NCBI RefSeq assembly: GCF_000956405.1 | Contig: NZ_JYIV01000028.1 | Span: 1-64,000, forward strand | Direction of reading: 5' to 3' | From: Microbacterium oxydans | GTDB taxonomy: Bacteria; Actinomycetota; Actinomycetes; Actinomycetales; Microbacteriaceae | DNA: 64,000 nucleotides | Shown: one piece after another, positions 25,433-33,688 of the stretch | Position numbering within the stretch: position 1 is the stretch's first letter | Layout of the letters: each line of letters opens with the position of its first letter | The notes under the pieces: generated by a model | What the model was told of the DNA's origin: nothing | Database searches by the model: none | Seen by the model: the letters and a program-made list of their open reading frames with translations, nothing else | Made by a program: the position numbers and the translations under genes

Positions 25433-26584
25433 ATGGCTGAGGCATACATCGTCGATGCGGTCCGATCGCCGGTCGGCCGGCGCGGCGGCTCGCTCGCGGA
25501 TGTCCACCCGGTCGACCTCGGCGCCCACAGCCTTCGCGCGCTCGTCGACCGGACGGGGATCGATCCCGGCGCGGTGGACGACGTGATCCTCGGCGTCATC
25601 GATGCCATCGGCGGCCAGTCTGGCAACGTGGCGAGGACGGCCCTGCTCGCCGCCGGCTTCCCGGAGCACGTTCCAGGGGTGACCATCGATCGGCAGTGCG
25701 GGTCGAGCCAGCAGGCCGTGCACTTCGCCGCGCAGGCCGTGATGAGCGGCACGAGCGACCTCGTGATAGCCGGCGGACTGCAGAACATGTCGCAGATCCC
25801 GCTGACCGCCGCCGCCACCGTGGGGGAGTCCTACGGATTCACGACCCCGTGTGCGCAGTCGCCCGCGTGGACCGACCGTTACGGCGATCAGGAGATCTCG
25901 CAGTTCGCCGGAGCCGAGCTGATCGCCGAGAAGTGGGACATCTCCCGCGAGCAGATGGAGCAGTTCGCCCTGGAGAGTCACCGTCGGGCCGCGCTGGCGC
26001 AGGACGAGGGCCGCTTCATCCGTGAGATCGCGCCGCTGAACGGTCTCGACCACGACGAGGGCGTGCGCCGTGACACGACCCTGGAGCGGATGGCGGGACT
26101 CGCACCGTTGCGGGAGGGTGGTCGGATCACAGCCGCCGTGTCGTCGCAGATCAGTGATGCATCCAGCGCCGTACTGGTCGCGAGCGAGCGTGCCGTGCGC
26201 GACCACGGGCTCGAACCCCGCGCACGTATCCATCAGATGACGGTGCGCGGCGACAGCCCGATTCTCATGCTCACCGCCCCGATCCCGGCCACCGAGCTCG
26301 CGCTCGAGCGGGCGGGCATGCGGGTCTCCGACATCGACCTGTTCGAGGTGAACGAGGCCTTCGCGCCCGTGGTGCTCGCCTGGATGCGGGAGCTCGATGC
26401 TCCGCACGAGAAGGTCAACGTCAACGGCGGAGCCATCGCGCTCGGTCACCCCATCGGTGCGACCGGCACCAGGCTCATGACCACGATGCTCAACGAGCTC
26501 GAACGCACCGGCGGACGCTACGGGTTGCAGGCCATGTGCGAGGGCGGCGGGGTCGCGAACGTGACCATCGTCGAGCGCCTCTGA
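25433..26584 (+). CDS. Thiolase (acetyl-CoA acyltransferase family)
   Basis: This is a 383-residue thiolase. The nucleophilic Cys is in TIDRQCGSSQQAVHFAAQA (about residue 88), the catalytic His is in NVNGGAIALGHPIGATG, and the C-terminal Cys is in MCEGGGVANVTI. The CEGGG form, rather than CIGGGQG, is typical of the steroid/FadA5-FadA6-like group. It may therefore act on branched or bulky acyl-CoA, not only acetoacetyl-CoA. The ATG at 25433 follows a GGAGGAGAGG region. A strong terminator follows the stop. Confidence 0.92.
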   Translation: MAEAYIVDAVRSPVGRRGGSLADVHPVDLGAHSLRALVDRTGIDPGAVDDVILGVIDAIGGQSGNVARTALLAAGFPEHVPGVTIDRQCGSSQQAVHFAAQAVMSGTSDLVIAGGLQNMSQIPLTAAATVGESYGFTTPCAQSPAWTDRYGDQEISQFAGAELIAEKWDISREQMEQFALESHRRAALAQDEGRFIREIAPLNGLDHDEGVRRDTTLERMAGLAPLREGGRITAAVSSQISDASSAVLVASERAVRDHGLEPRARIHQMTVRGDSPILMLTAPIPATELALERAGMRVSDIDLFEVNEAFAPVVLAWMRELDAPHEKVNVNGGAIALGHPIGATGTRLMTTMLNELERTGGRYGLQAMCEGGGVANVTIVERL

Positions 26585-26604
26585 GGATCAGGGTCACGAC
26601 AGCG

Positions 26605-26644
26605 ACAGAGCGGGCCGCCTCCCGGAGGAGACGGCCCGCTCTGT
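26605..26644. terminator. Strong bidirectional terminator hairpin
   Basis: ACAGAGCGGGCCG (26605-26617) pairs perfectly with CGGCCCGCTCTGT (26632-26644), and an inner CTCC/GGAG extends the stem. It separates the thiolase gene from a converging GNAT gene. Confidence 0.85.
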
Positions 26645-26658
26645 GCGTGATCAGAGGA

Positions 26659-27168
26659 TCAGGGGCGGACGAAGCGCACTTCGGTCAGCGTCTCGCCCAG
26701 GAACGGCTCGGTGTGCGATGCGCCGTCGAGGTGGAATCCGTTGCGGGTGTAGAACCGGTGCGCGCGGGGGTTGTCCTCGGCGACCCAGAGGTACAGCGGC
26801 TCGTCCTTCTCCACGGCGGCGTCGAACAGCTTCTGACCGATGCCGGTGGAGTGGTACGCATCGAGCAGGTAGATGAAGTAGAGCTCGCGGAACGCGGGAG
26901 CGTCCTTGTCGCGGGCCGGGCCGGAGCCGACGAATCCCACGATCTCCCCGTCGACGAGTGCGGCGTTCATCTTGAACTCGGGGCCCTGCGAGGCCCAGTG
27001 CGTCCAGAGCTCGGCCATGCGGCGAGGCGAGACCTTCTCCAGCGCCGCCTTGCTGATCAGGTGGTCGTAGGTCTCGTGCCAGCACTGCGCATGCACGCGA
27101 CCGAGGGCTTCCGCATCCACATCACGGACCGGGCGGACGATGACTTCAGGCTGGGCTTCGGCGCTCAT
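26659..27168 (-). CDS. GNAT-family N-acetyltransferase
   Basis: This 169-residue acetyltransferase begins VRPVRDVDAEALGRVHAQCW. It shows the acetyl-CoA pyrophosphate motif as YHSTGIGQKLFDAA (about residues 109-122) and ends the fold with LWVAEDNPRAHRFYTRNGFH. The substrate is unknown. The ATG at 27168 is chosen over a longer frame because a TAGAGT -10 box ends seven bases before it, giving a leaderless start. Confidence 0.87.
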   Translation of the reverse strand: MSAEAQPEVIVRPVRDVDAEALGRVHAQCWHETYDHLISKAALEKVSPRRMAELWTHWASQGPEFKMNAALVDGEIVGFVGSGPARDKDAPAFRELYFIYLLDAYHSTGIGQKLFDAAVEKDEPLYLWVAEDNPRAHRFYTRNGFHLDGASHTEPFLGETLTEVRFVRP

Positions 27169-27272
27169 GTTCGTGACTCTACGCGCGGCGTCCGCGAAGG
27201 CGAAATCGGGGAGATGTTCGATGACACCCACGACACAGTGATGGAGGTTTCGCACAACGATGTTCGCCGATC

Positions 27273-27860
27273 GTGCACTCCTGGCTACGATCGTTGCTCG
27301 TGAACGTGATCTGGCGGACCCTCCTGGTGATCCTCGGCGCTCGCCGCCGCGTGCGACGGGGCAAGACCCTCGATCCGACGTCGGTCGGCAGCATCACGGT
27401 CACCACGCTCCCGACCGACCTCGACATCCTTCGGCACATGAACAACGGCCGTTACCTGTCGCTGTTCGACCTCGGTCGATGGGACCAGCTCATCCGCAGC
27501 GGGCTGTTCGACGCGATGAAGGAGCGGGGCTGGTACGCGGTCGTGTCCAGCGAGACGATCACCTTCAGGAAGTCGCTGCAGCTGTGGCAGCGGTTCGAGG
27601 TGCAGTCGCGTTTCATCGGCCATGACGACAAGGCGCTCTTCATGGAGCATCGCGCTGTCGTGAACGGCGAGGTCTACGCGCGGGCGATCGTGCGGGCCAG
27701 GATGCTTCGCCGCACCGGAGGGACCGTCAGCAACGAAGAGCTGTTCGCGGCCGTCGGCAAGCCCGAGGGTGTGCCGGAGATCGACGCGTGGGTGCACGAC
27801 TGGGCGGCGGCCTCGGCGCTTCCCCCCGTGCGGGAGAAGGCCCCGAGCGTCTGGAGCTGA
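27273..27860 (+). CDS. Acyl-CoA thioesterase-like hotdog protein
   Basis: This is a 195-residue 4HBT_2/THEM6-like hotdog protein. The core is DLDILRHMNNGRYLSLFDLG (about residues 50-69), the canonical thioesterase loop with Asp/Asn at the helix start, followed by FRKSLQLWQRFEVQSRFIG and EHRAVVNGEVYARAIVRAR. The N-terminal 28 residues are hydrophobic then basic (SLLVNVIWRTLLVILGARRR), possibly a membrane anchor as in THEM6. The GTG at 27273 is the first plausible start; GTG 27300 is an alternative. It is followed by palindrome copy 5. Confidence 0.82.
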   Translation: MHSWLRSLLVNVIWRTLLVILGARRRVRRGKTLDPTSVGSITVTTLPTDLDILRHMNNGRYLSLFDLGRWDQLIRSGLFDAMKERGWYAVVSSETITFRKSLQLWQRFEVQSRFIGHDDKALFMEHRAVVNGEVYARAIVRARMLRRTGGTVSNEELFAAVGKPEGVPEIDAWVHDWAAASALPPVREKAPSVWS

Positions 27861-27871
27861 GTCCGGAACCG

Positions 27872-27932
27872 TTTCGAATCGCGCAACTGGTTCCATCCGG
27901 GCGCGAAACGCGACCAGTTGCGCGATTCGAAA
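27872..27932. repeat. Intergenic palindrome, copy 5 of 7
   Basis: TTTCGAATCGCGCAACTGG (27872-27890) is perfectly complementary to CCAGTTGCGCGATTCGAAA (27914-27932). The variable bases are AACTGG/CCAGTT here against GAATGG/CCATTC elsewhere, a compensatory change. It starts 11 bp after the thioesterase stop. Confidence 0.93.
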
Positions 27933-27976
27933 GGTTCAGCCGGGGAAATCGGGTGTCCAGACCTAGGCTGAAATCC

Positions 27977-30900
27977 ATGGCAGACCTCCCGCCGGACGCC
28001 GTGGCATCCGCACCCCTCGCAGACCGTGCCGTCGAGCTGGCTCGAAGGTGGACGATCGAGGCAGCGGCGACCGAACCCGACCCCGCGGCTGCACGACTCG
28101 CCGGCGTGCTGCAGGACGCGAACGGGCTGCCGTTCACCCTGGGTTTCGTCGACGGCGTCATGCGTCCGGAGAGCCTGTCCGCCGCCGCATCGCAGCTGCA
28201 CCGCATCGCGCCGATCGTGCCGGAGTTCCTGCCCTGGTACCTGCGTTCGGCGGTGCGCCTCGGAGGCGGCGTCGCGCAGATCCTCCCGACGCCCGTGGTG
28301 CCGCTCGCGCGCCGCGTGCTCCGCGACATGGTCGGGCACCTCGTCGTCGATGCGCGCCCTGCCAAGCTCGGCGCCGCGATCGAGCGGATCCGCGCCGACG
28401 GCTCCCGGCTCAACCTCAACCTGCTCGGAGAGGCCGTGCTCGGCGAGGCGGAGGCCCGACGGCGGCTCGACGGCATCCACGCGCTCGTCCGCCGTCCGGA
28501 CGTGGACTACGTCTCGGTGAAGGTCTCGGCGATCATCAGCCACCTGTCGATGTGGGCTTTCGACGAGGTCGTCGACGAGGTGGTCGAGCGGCTCCTTCCG
28601 CTGTATCTCGCGGCGGCCGCCGACGGCACCTTCATCAACCTGGACATGGAGGAGTACCGCGACCTCGATCTCACCATCGCGGTTTTCACGCGCATCCTCG
28701 AGGACCCGCGTCTGGCAGGCCTCGAAGCCGGGATCGTGCTGCAGGCGTATCTGCCCGACGCGCTTCCGGCCCTGCAGGAGCTCACCGCGTGGGCGCAGGA
28801 GCGCGTGGCGCACGGCGGCGCCCGCATCAAGGTGCGTCTCGTCAAGGGGGCGAACCTCGCGATGGAGCACGTCGAGGCGCGGATGCACGGGTGGACGCCC
28901 GCGACCTACGACACCAAGCTCGACACCGACGCGAACTACCTCCGCTGCCTCGACTGGGCGCTGCAGCCCGAGCACACGGCCGCCGTGAAGATCGGCGTCG
29001 CGGGGCACAACCTCTTCGGCATCGCCTACGCCTGGCTGCTCGCGGGGGAGCGGGGTGTGCGGGAGGCCGTGGAGTTCGAGATGCTGCTCGGCATGGCGCA
29101 GGGGCAGGTGCGGGCCGTGTCGCGCGAGGTCGGGCCGGTACTGCTGTATGTGCCGGTCGTGGAGCCTGCGGAGTTCGACGTGGCCATCAGCTACCTGGTG
29201 CGCCGGCTCGAGGAGAACGCCTCACCGGACAACTTCCTCTCCGCCGCGTTCCGGCTCGGCGAGGACGAGTCGCTGTTCGCCCGCGAGCGGGATCGCTTCC
29301 TCGACGCGCTCGACAGGACGGGCGACCCGACGCTGCGCATCGGACCCCGTCGCACGCAGGACCGTCTCGCTCCCGTGCACGAGTCGCTGCGCCCGGCACC
29401 TGTCGCTCCCGTGCCGGAGACCGACCTGACCAAAGCGGTGCTCGGCATCTCCCGCGGTTCGGACGACGGCGGTCGGGAGGCGTTCCTGGAGACCGCCGTC
29501 TATTCCGCCCGGGAGCTGGAGCAGGACACCGGTGGAGCCCCCGGCTTCTCGAACACGGTCGACAGCGACCCCGCGCTCCCCGCCAACCGCGAATGGGCGC
29601 GCGAGGTGCGCGAGCGCATCGCGACCTCTGACCTGGGCTCCGCCACGATCGGGGCGGCGCACCTGTCCCAGCCGGACGAGCTCGAACGGGTCGTGCACGG
29701 TGTGCATCGTGCCGCCCCGGCCTGGGGCGGGCGGCCCGCCGCCGAGCGTGCCGAGGTGCTCCTGCGTGCCGCCGCTGCACTCGAGGCCCGCCGGGGAGAC
29801 CTCATCGAAGTCGCCGCCTCCGAGACCGGCAAGGTCTTCGCCGAAGCCGACATCGAGGTGAGCGAGGCCGTCGACTTCGCGCGCTACTACGCGGCCAAGG
29901 CCAGGGAGCTCGACGCGATCGCCGGCGCCGTGTTCGTCCCGGCATCCATCACGGTCGTCACGCCGCCCTGGAACTTCCCCATAGCCATTCCCGCCGGAGG
30001 GGTGCTCGCCGCGCTCGCCGCAGGCTCCGGGGTGATCTTCAAGCCCGCACCGCAGGCCAGGCGCTGTGCGGCCGTGATCGCCGAGACGCTGTGGGAGGCC
30101 GGGATTCCGCGCGACCTGCTGGCACTCGTCGACGTCGAAGAGGGTGCGCTCGGCCGTGAGCTGATCACGCACGAGGCCGTCGACCGGGTGATCCTCACCG
30201 GCGCGTGGGACACGGCCGCGCTGTTCCGCTCCTGGCGCCCCGATCTGCCCCTGCTCGCGGAGACCAGCGGCAAGAACGCCATGATCATCACCCCTTCCGC
30301 CGATCTCGACCTCGCTGTCGCCGATCTCGTGAAAAGCGCGTTCGGGCATGCCGGACAGAAGTGCTCCGCGGCGTCGCTGGCGATCCTCGTCGGACCGGTC
30401 GGACGGTCGGCACGGTTCGCGCGCCAGCTCGCCGACGCCGTGCGCTCGCTGCACGTCGGACAGCCCACGGATCCACTGGCCGAAGTGGGGCCGGTGATCG
30501 AGCAGCCGCAGGGCAAGCTCGCCTGGGCGCTCAGTGAGCTCGAGGGCGACGAGCAGTGGCTGATCGAGCCTGCTCTCTCCGCGGCGGACGACGGCAGCGG
30601 GCGGCTGTGGAGTCCCGGCGTGCGTGTGGGCGTGCAGCCGGGATCGCGCTTCCACACCGAGGAGTTCTTCGGACCGGTGCTCGGGGTGATGCACGCCCCG
30701 ACCCTCGCGCGCGCCGTCGAGATGCAGAACGCCGTCGCCTACGGCCTCACCGCCGGGCTGCACACCCAGGATCCGGAGGAGCTGTCGTACTGGCTGGCCC
30801 GGGTGCAGGCAGGCAACCTCTATGTGAACCGCGGCATCACCGGCGCGATCGTGCAGCGCCAGCCGTTCGGCGGATGGAAGCGCTCTTCGGTCGGCCCCGG

Positions 30901-31627
30901 GGCGAAGGCGGGCGGACCGAACTACCTCATCGGGCTCGGATCGTGGCGTTCGCAGCCGGGAGGGCCGGCCTCGAGCACCCTGCACCTGCGCGGACTCGAC
31001 TCGCGCATCACCGCGGTCATCGAGGCGGCGCAGTCATCGCTCGCGTACGAGTCGTTCGAGTGGCTGCGGCGTTCGGCTCTCTCGGATGCGCTGGCCTGGG
31101 ATCGGGAGTTCGGCCAGGTGCGCGACGTCTCGCGTCTCGGTGTCGAGCGAAACCTGTTCCGGTATCGTCCCGTCCCGGTCGAGGTCCGCGCGACCGATGA
31201 TGCGGCTCTGCACGACCTGCTGCGCGTCGTGATCGCGGGGGTGCGCTCGGGGGCGAAGTTCGTGATCTCGACCCCCGTCGGATTGCCCGGCGACGTGCGC
31301 CGAGCGCTCGGCGACCTCGACGCCCCGGTGTTCATGGAGAACGATGACCAGTGGCTGCAGCGGCAGCTCCGCCAGGAAGACGCCGTCGAGGGTGCCGCGC
31401 TCCCGGCGAGCGATCGGGTGCGACTGGTGGGCGGTCGCGAGGGCGTCGCGGCCCTTCGTGCGAAGCTGGCTGCGGCCTCCGCGGGGGATCCCGACCTCGC
31501 GGTGTACGACGGCGAGGTGACGGCGGCCGCCCGCATCGAGCTGCTGCCCTTCGTGCACGAGCAGTCGATCTCGATCACCGCTCACCGCTACGGCAACCTC
31601 GACCCGTGGAGCAGCCACGTGATCTGA
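27977..31627 (+). CDS. putA: Bifunctional proline dehydrogenase / L-glutamate-gamma-semialdehyde dehydrogenase
   Basis: This 1216-residue PutA oxidises proline to glutamate in two steps. Residues about 1-460 form the FAD-dependent PRODH barrel (VKVSAIISHLS, GTFINLDMEEYRD, RLVKGANLAMEHVEARMHG). Residues about 520-990 form the P5C dehydrogenase, with TPPWNFPIAIPAGGVLAAL, the catalytic Glu in LLAETSGKNAM (about 760) and Cys in AGQKCSAAS (about 795). About 220 further residues extend beyond the ALDH. There is no N-terminal ribbon-helix-helix, so it is not an autorepressor as in enteric bacteria. The TAGGCT box (27964-27969) ends seven bases before the ATG, implying a leaderless message. Confidence 0.96.
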   Translation: MADLPPDAVASAPLADRAVELARRWTIEAAATEPDPAAARLAGVLQDANGLPFTLGFVDGVMRPESLSAAASQLHRIAPIVPEFLPWYLRSAVRLGGGVAQILPTPVVPLARRVLRDMVGHLVVDARPAKLGAAIERIRADGSRLNLNLLGEAVLGEAEARRRLDGIHALVRRPDVDYVSVKVSAIISHLSMWAFDEVVDEVVERLLPLYLAAAADGTFINLDMEEYRDLDLTIAVFTRILEDPRLAGLEAGIVLQAYLPDALPALQELTAWAQERVAHGGARIKVRLVKGANLAMEHVEARMHGWTPATYDTKLDTDANYLRCLDWALQPEHTAAVKIGVAGHNLFGIAYAWLLAGERGVREAVEFEMLLGMAQGQVRAVSREVGPVLLYVPVVEPAEFDVAISYLVRRLEENASPDNFLSAAFRLGEDESLFARERDRFLDALDRTGDPTLRIGPRRTQDRLAPVHESLRPAPVAPVPETDLTKAVLGISRGSDDGGREAFLETAVYSARELEQDTGGAPGFSNTVDSDPALPANREWAREVRERIATSDLGSATIGAAHLSQPDELERVVHGVHRAAPAWGGRPAAERAEVLLRAAAALEARRGDLIEVAASETGKVFAEADIEVSEAVDFARYYAAKARELDAIAGAVFVPASITVVTPPWNFPIAIPAGGVLAALAAGSGVIFKPAPQARRCAAVIAETLWEAGIPRDLLALVDVEEGALGRELITHEAVDRVILTGAWDTAALFRSWRPDLPLLAETSGKNAMIITPSADLDLAVADLVKSAFGHAGQKCSAASLAILVGPVGRSARFARQLADAVRSLHVGQPTDPLAEVGPVIEQPQGKLAWALSELEGDEQWLIEPALSAADDGSGRLWSPGVRVGVQPGSRFHTEEFFGPVLGVMHAPTLARAVEMQNAVAYGLTAGLHTQDPEELSYWLARVQAGNLYVNRGITGAIVQRQPFGGWKRSSVGPGAKAGGPNYLIGLGSWRSQPGGPASSTLHLRGLDSRITAVIEAAQSSLAYESFEWLRRSALSDALAWDREFGQVRDVSRLGVERNLFRYRPVPVEVRATDDAALHDLLRVVIAGVRSGAKFVISTPVGLPGDVRRALGDLDAPVFMENDDQWLQRQLRQEDAVEGAALPASDRVRLVGGREGVAALRAKLAAASAGDPDLAVYDGEVTAAARIELLPFVHEQSISITAHRYGNLDPWSSHVI

Positions 31628-31649
31628 CGCGGGACTCCCTGCTGCATGT

Positions 31650-31706
31650 TCCCGTCGCACTTTCTGTCGCAATGCCGGCGGGGAAGCGACAGAAAGTGCG
31701 ACGGGA
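31650..31706. repeat. Long perfect hairpin downstream of putA (different sequence family)
   Basis: The arms 31650-31670 and 31686-31706 are 21 bp and perfectly complementary (arm core CCCGTCGCACTTTCTGTCGC) around a 15-nt loop. It starts 22 bp after the putA stop. The sequence is unrelated to the TTCGAATC family but occupies the same kind of position. It has no U-tract. Confidence 0.88.
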
Positions 31707-31717
31707 GCACCAGGGTG

Positions 31718-31782
31718 TGTAAAGAATTCTTGACATTTCGATGAGGGGCGCCCTACGCTGAGCGTGTCAAGAATCTTTTACA
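31718..31782 (+). promoter_or_regulatory. Promoter flanked by two XRE-type operators
   Basis: TGTAAAGAATTCTTGACA (31718-31735) and TGTCAAGAATCTTTTACA (31765-31782) are inverted copies with two mismatches, and each is itself nearly palindromic. Between them lie TTGACA (31730-31735) and TACGCT (31754-31759) with an 18-bp spacer. One operator covers the -35 box and the other the start of transcription, a typical autorepression layout for the XRE gene at 32227. Confidence 0.75.
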
Positions 31783-31792
31783 TGGAGGCGTC

Positions 31793-32227
31793 ATGGTCTA
31801 CGAAGAACGCAATGCCTGGGCGGGTCTCATCGTGAGCCCGATCGTCATGGTCGTGTACGTCGTGCTGGTCCTCCAGCAAGCCGGGGGCGGGCCGCTCACG
31901 GCCGTCGACTGGTTCCCGCTCATGCTGTGGGTGATCGGCGGGGGCATCGTCGCGACGATCCTGCTCAGCGTGGTCTGGGGCATCATCGCCGGGATGAGCG
32001 ATCCTGACGGCGTCGGGCGCTCCGACATCCGCGACCGCGACATCAGCCGTATGGGCAGCCGAGTCGAGCAGGCCTTCGTCGTGATCGCCGGGCTCGGGGT
32101 CATCGCGCTGTGTGCTGTCGGAGCGGACGTCTTCTGGATCGCGAACACCATGTTCGCCGGCTTCGCGGTGGCCGCGCTCGTCGGCGGGGTCGCCCGGGTG
32201 ATCGCCTACCGACGGGGTCTCGTGTGA
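31793..32227 (+). CDS. Small four-helix membrane protein (DUF2178-like)
   Basis: This is a 144-residue protein with four predicted membrane helices: LIVSPIVMVVYVVLVLQQ, WFPLMLWVIGGGIVATILLS, then AFVVIAGLGVIALCAVGADVFWI and AGFAVAALVGGVARVIAYRR. The loop MSDPDGVGRSDIRDRDISRMG between helices 2 and 3 is charged and resembles the DUF2178 pattern. It is commonly encoded beside a small XRE regulator, as here (TGATG overlap), but no function is known. The 18-bp operators flank its promoter. Confidence 0.8.
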   Translation: MVYEERNAWAGLIVSPIVMVVYVVLVLQQAGGGPLTAVDWFPLMLWVIGGGIVATILLSVVWGIIAGMSDPDGVGRSDIRDRDISRMGSRVEQAFVVIAGLGVIALCAVGADVFWIANTMFAGFAVAALVGGVARVIAYRRGLV

Positions 32228-32457
32228 TGGTCAAGCCCACTCTCGTCTCCAACACCATCCGCGCTCATCGCGAACGGGCGGGACTCACCCAGGCCGAACT
32301 CGCGCGCACGGTGGGTGTGACGCGCCAGACGCTCATCGCGATCGAACAGCAGAAGTACTCCCCGACGCTCGAACTCGCCTTCCAGATCGCCCGCGCCTTC
32401 GGGGTGAGCCTCGACGACGTCTTCGAATACCCCGAAGTGTCAGGAGCAGGATCATGA
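32227..32457 (+). CDS. Small XRE-family regulator (YozG/HipB-like helix-turn-helix)
   Basis: This 76-residue protein consists almost entirely of one HTH_3 domain: IRAHRERAGLTQAELARTVG, then VTRQTLIAIEQQKYSPTLEL and AFQIARAFGVSLDDVFEY. It overlaps the membrane-protein stop at TGATG and the dehydrogenase start as ATGA, so all three are translated from one message. It is the likely ligand of the TGTCAAGAAT operators upstream, making the operon self-regulated. Confidence 0.9.
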   Translation: MVKPTLVSNTIRAHRERAGLTQAELARTVGVTRQTLIAIEQQKYSPTLELAFQIARAFGVSLDDVFEYPEVSGAGS

Positions 32458-33503
32458 GCCGGTCGATGAAGGCGTGGCGGCGGGAGACGTACGGACCCGC
32501 CGACGGAGTGACGCTCGAACGTATCCCCGTCCCGGTGCCCGCCCGTGGCGAGGTGCTCCTGCGGGTGCGAGCGACGGCGCTGAACGCGGGCGACGTGCGT
32601 CTCCTGCTCGGCGACCCACTGCTCGTCCGGCCGGTGTTCGGGCTGACCCGTCCGAAGCATCCGGTGCGCGGAATGGAGGTCGCGGCCACCGTCGTCGCCC
32701 TCGGGCCGGATGTCGTCGGTGCGGAGATCGGGGAGGAAGTGGTCGGCGAACTCGTCGGCGGGGGAGGGCTCGGCGAGTACGTGAGCGTCCCGGCCTCGCG
32801 GCTGGTGCCGATCCCCACGGGCGTCACGCCGGAAGCCGCATCATGCCTCCCCGTCGCCGGCGGGACCGCGTGGCAGGCGCTCGACCTGGCTCGGATCGGC
32901 CTGTCGCGTACCGGTCTGTCGCGAGCCGGCCTGTCGGGAGGCCGCCTGTCGGAGGGCGGCACCACCCCGCGGGTGCTGATCATCGGCGCCTCGGGTGGAG
33001 TCGGCACGTTCGCGGTGCAGCTCGCGGCCCTCCGCGGTGCGGAGGTCTGGGCGACGTGCCGTGATCGGAATGCCCGTCTGGTCGAGCAGCTGGGTGCCGT
33101 GCGCACCTTCGACCACCGGGTGTCGCCCTTGAGCGCCCTGCCGGACGGCCGCTTCGACGCGATCGTCGACATCGCCGGAGGGATGCCGTTGCGCGAGCTG
33201 AAGCGTCTCGTGATCCCCGGAGGCAGGGTCGTGCTGGTGACGGGCGACGGCGGTCATGTGCTCGGTCCCCTCCCGCGGATGCTGCGCGCCGTGTTCCTGT
33301 CGATCGGCTCGCGGAGCATCCGCCCCCTGGCGGCGACTCCGCGCCCGGAAGTGCTGGCGAAGCTGCTCGACCTCGTGGCCGAAGGACGCGTGGTCCCCGT
33401 GATCGAGCGCGAGTACCCCTTCGCCGATGCGTCAACAGCTCTCTCCCGCCTGGAAGCCGGCCACACCGTGGGCAAACTCGTCGTCGCAGGCAGCGCGGTC
33501 TGA
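32454..33503 (+). CDS. NAD(P)-dependent alcohol dehydrogenase / quinone-oxidoreductase-like MDR protein
   Basis: This is a 349-residue medium-chain dehydrogenase/reductase. The N-terminal GroES-like domain has VRATALNAGDVRLLLGDP and HPVRGMEVAATVVALG, and the Rossmann motif is IIGASGGVGTFAVQLA (about residues 179-194). The catalytic-zinc Cys and structural-zinc Cys cluster are absent, so it belongs to the zinc-free quinone-oxidoreductase-like group. Between the two domains it carries four 5-residue repeats (GLSRT, GLSRA type; residues about 149-168) encoded by a 15-bp minisatellite that normal relatives should not need. It is translationally coupled to the XRE gene. Confidence 0.88.
   Translation: MSRSMKAWRRETYGPADGVTLERIPVPVPARGEVLLRVRATALNAGDVRLLLGDPLLVRPVFGLTRPKHPVRGMEVAATVVALGPDVVGAEIGEEVVGELVGGGGLGEYVSVPASRLVPIPTGVTPEAASCLPVAGGTAWQALDLARIGLSRTGLSRAGLSGGRLSEGGTTPRVLIIGASGGVGTFAVQLAALRGAEVWATCRDRNARLVEQLGAVRTFDHRVSPLSALPDGRFDAIVDIAGGMPLRELKRLVIPGGRVVLVTGDGGHVLGPLPRMLRAVFLSIGSRSIRPLAATPRPEVLAKLLDLVAEGRVVPVIEREYPFADASTALSRLEAGHTVGKLVVAGSAV
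32897..32956 (+). repeat. In-frame 4 x 15-bp minisatellite
   Basis: Four tandem units of consensus CGGCCTGTCGCGAGC occupy 32897-32911, 32912-32926, 32927-32941 and 32942-32956. The central CTGTCG is invariant. The unit length is a multiple of three, so copy-number change would keep the dehydrogenase in frame. Confidence 0.88.
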
Positions 33504-33688
33504 GCAGGACCAGTGCCGTGGCGGTGCACCGACCCTGCTCTGGCGGCGCACAGGGGACGGGTGACAGAATGGACCCCGGCGTGCCCGAGTCGCATCTTCC
33601 CCGACGCCCGCTCGACTGAGCGAAGGGTTGAAGGACCGCCGGGCCCCTGGACAGCGTCCGCCGCGCCCGTCCTCCGAGGAGAGCACCC

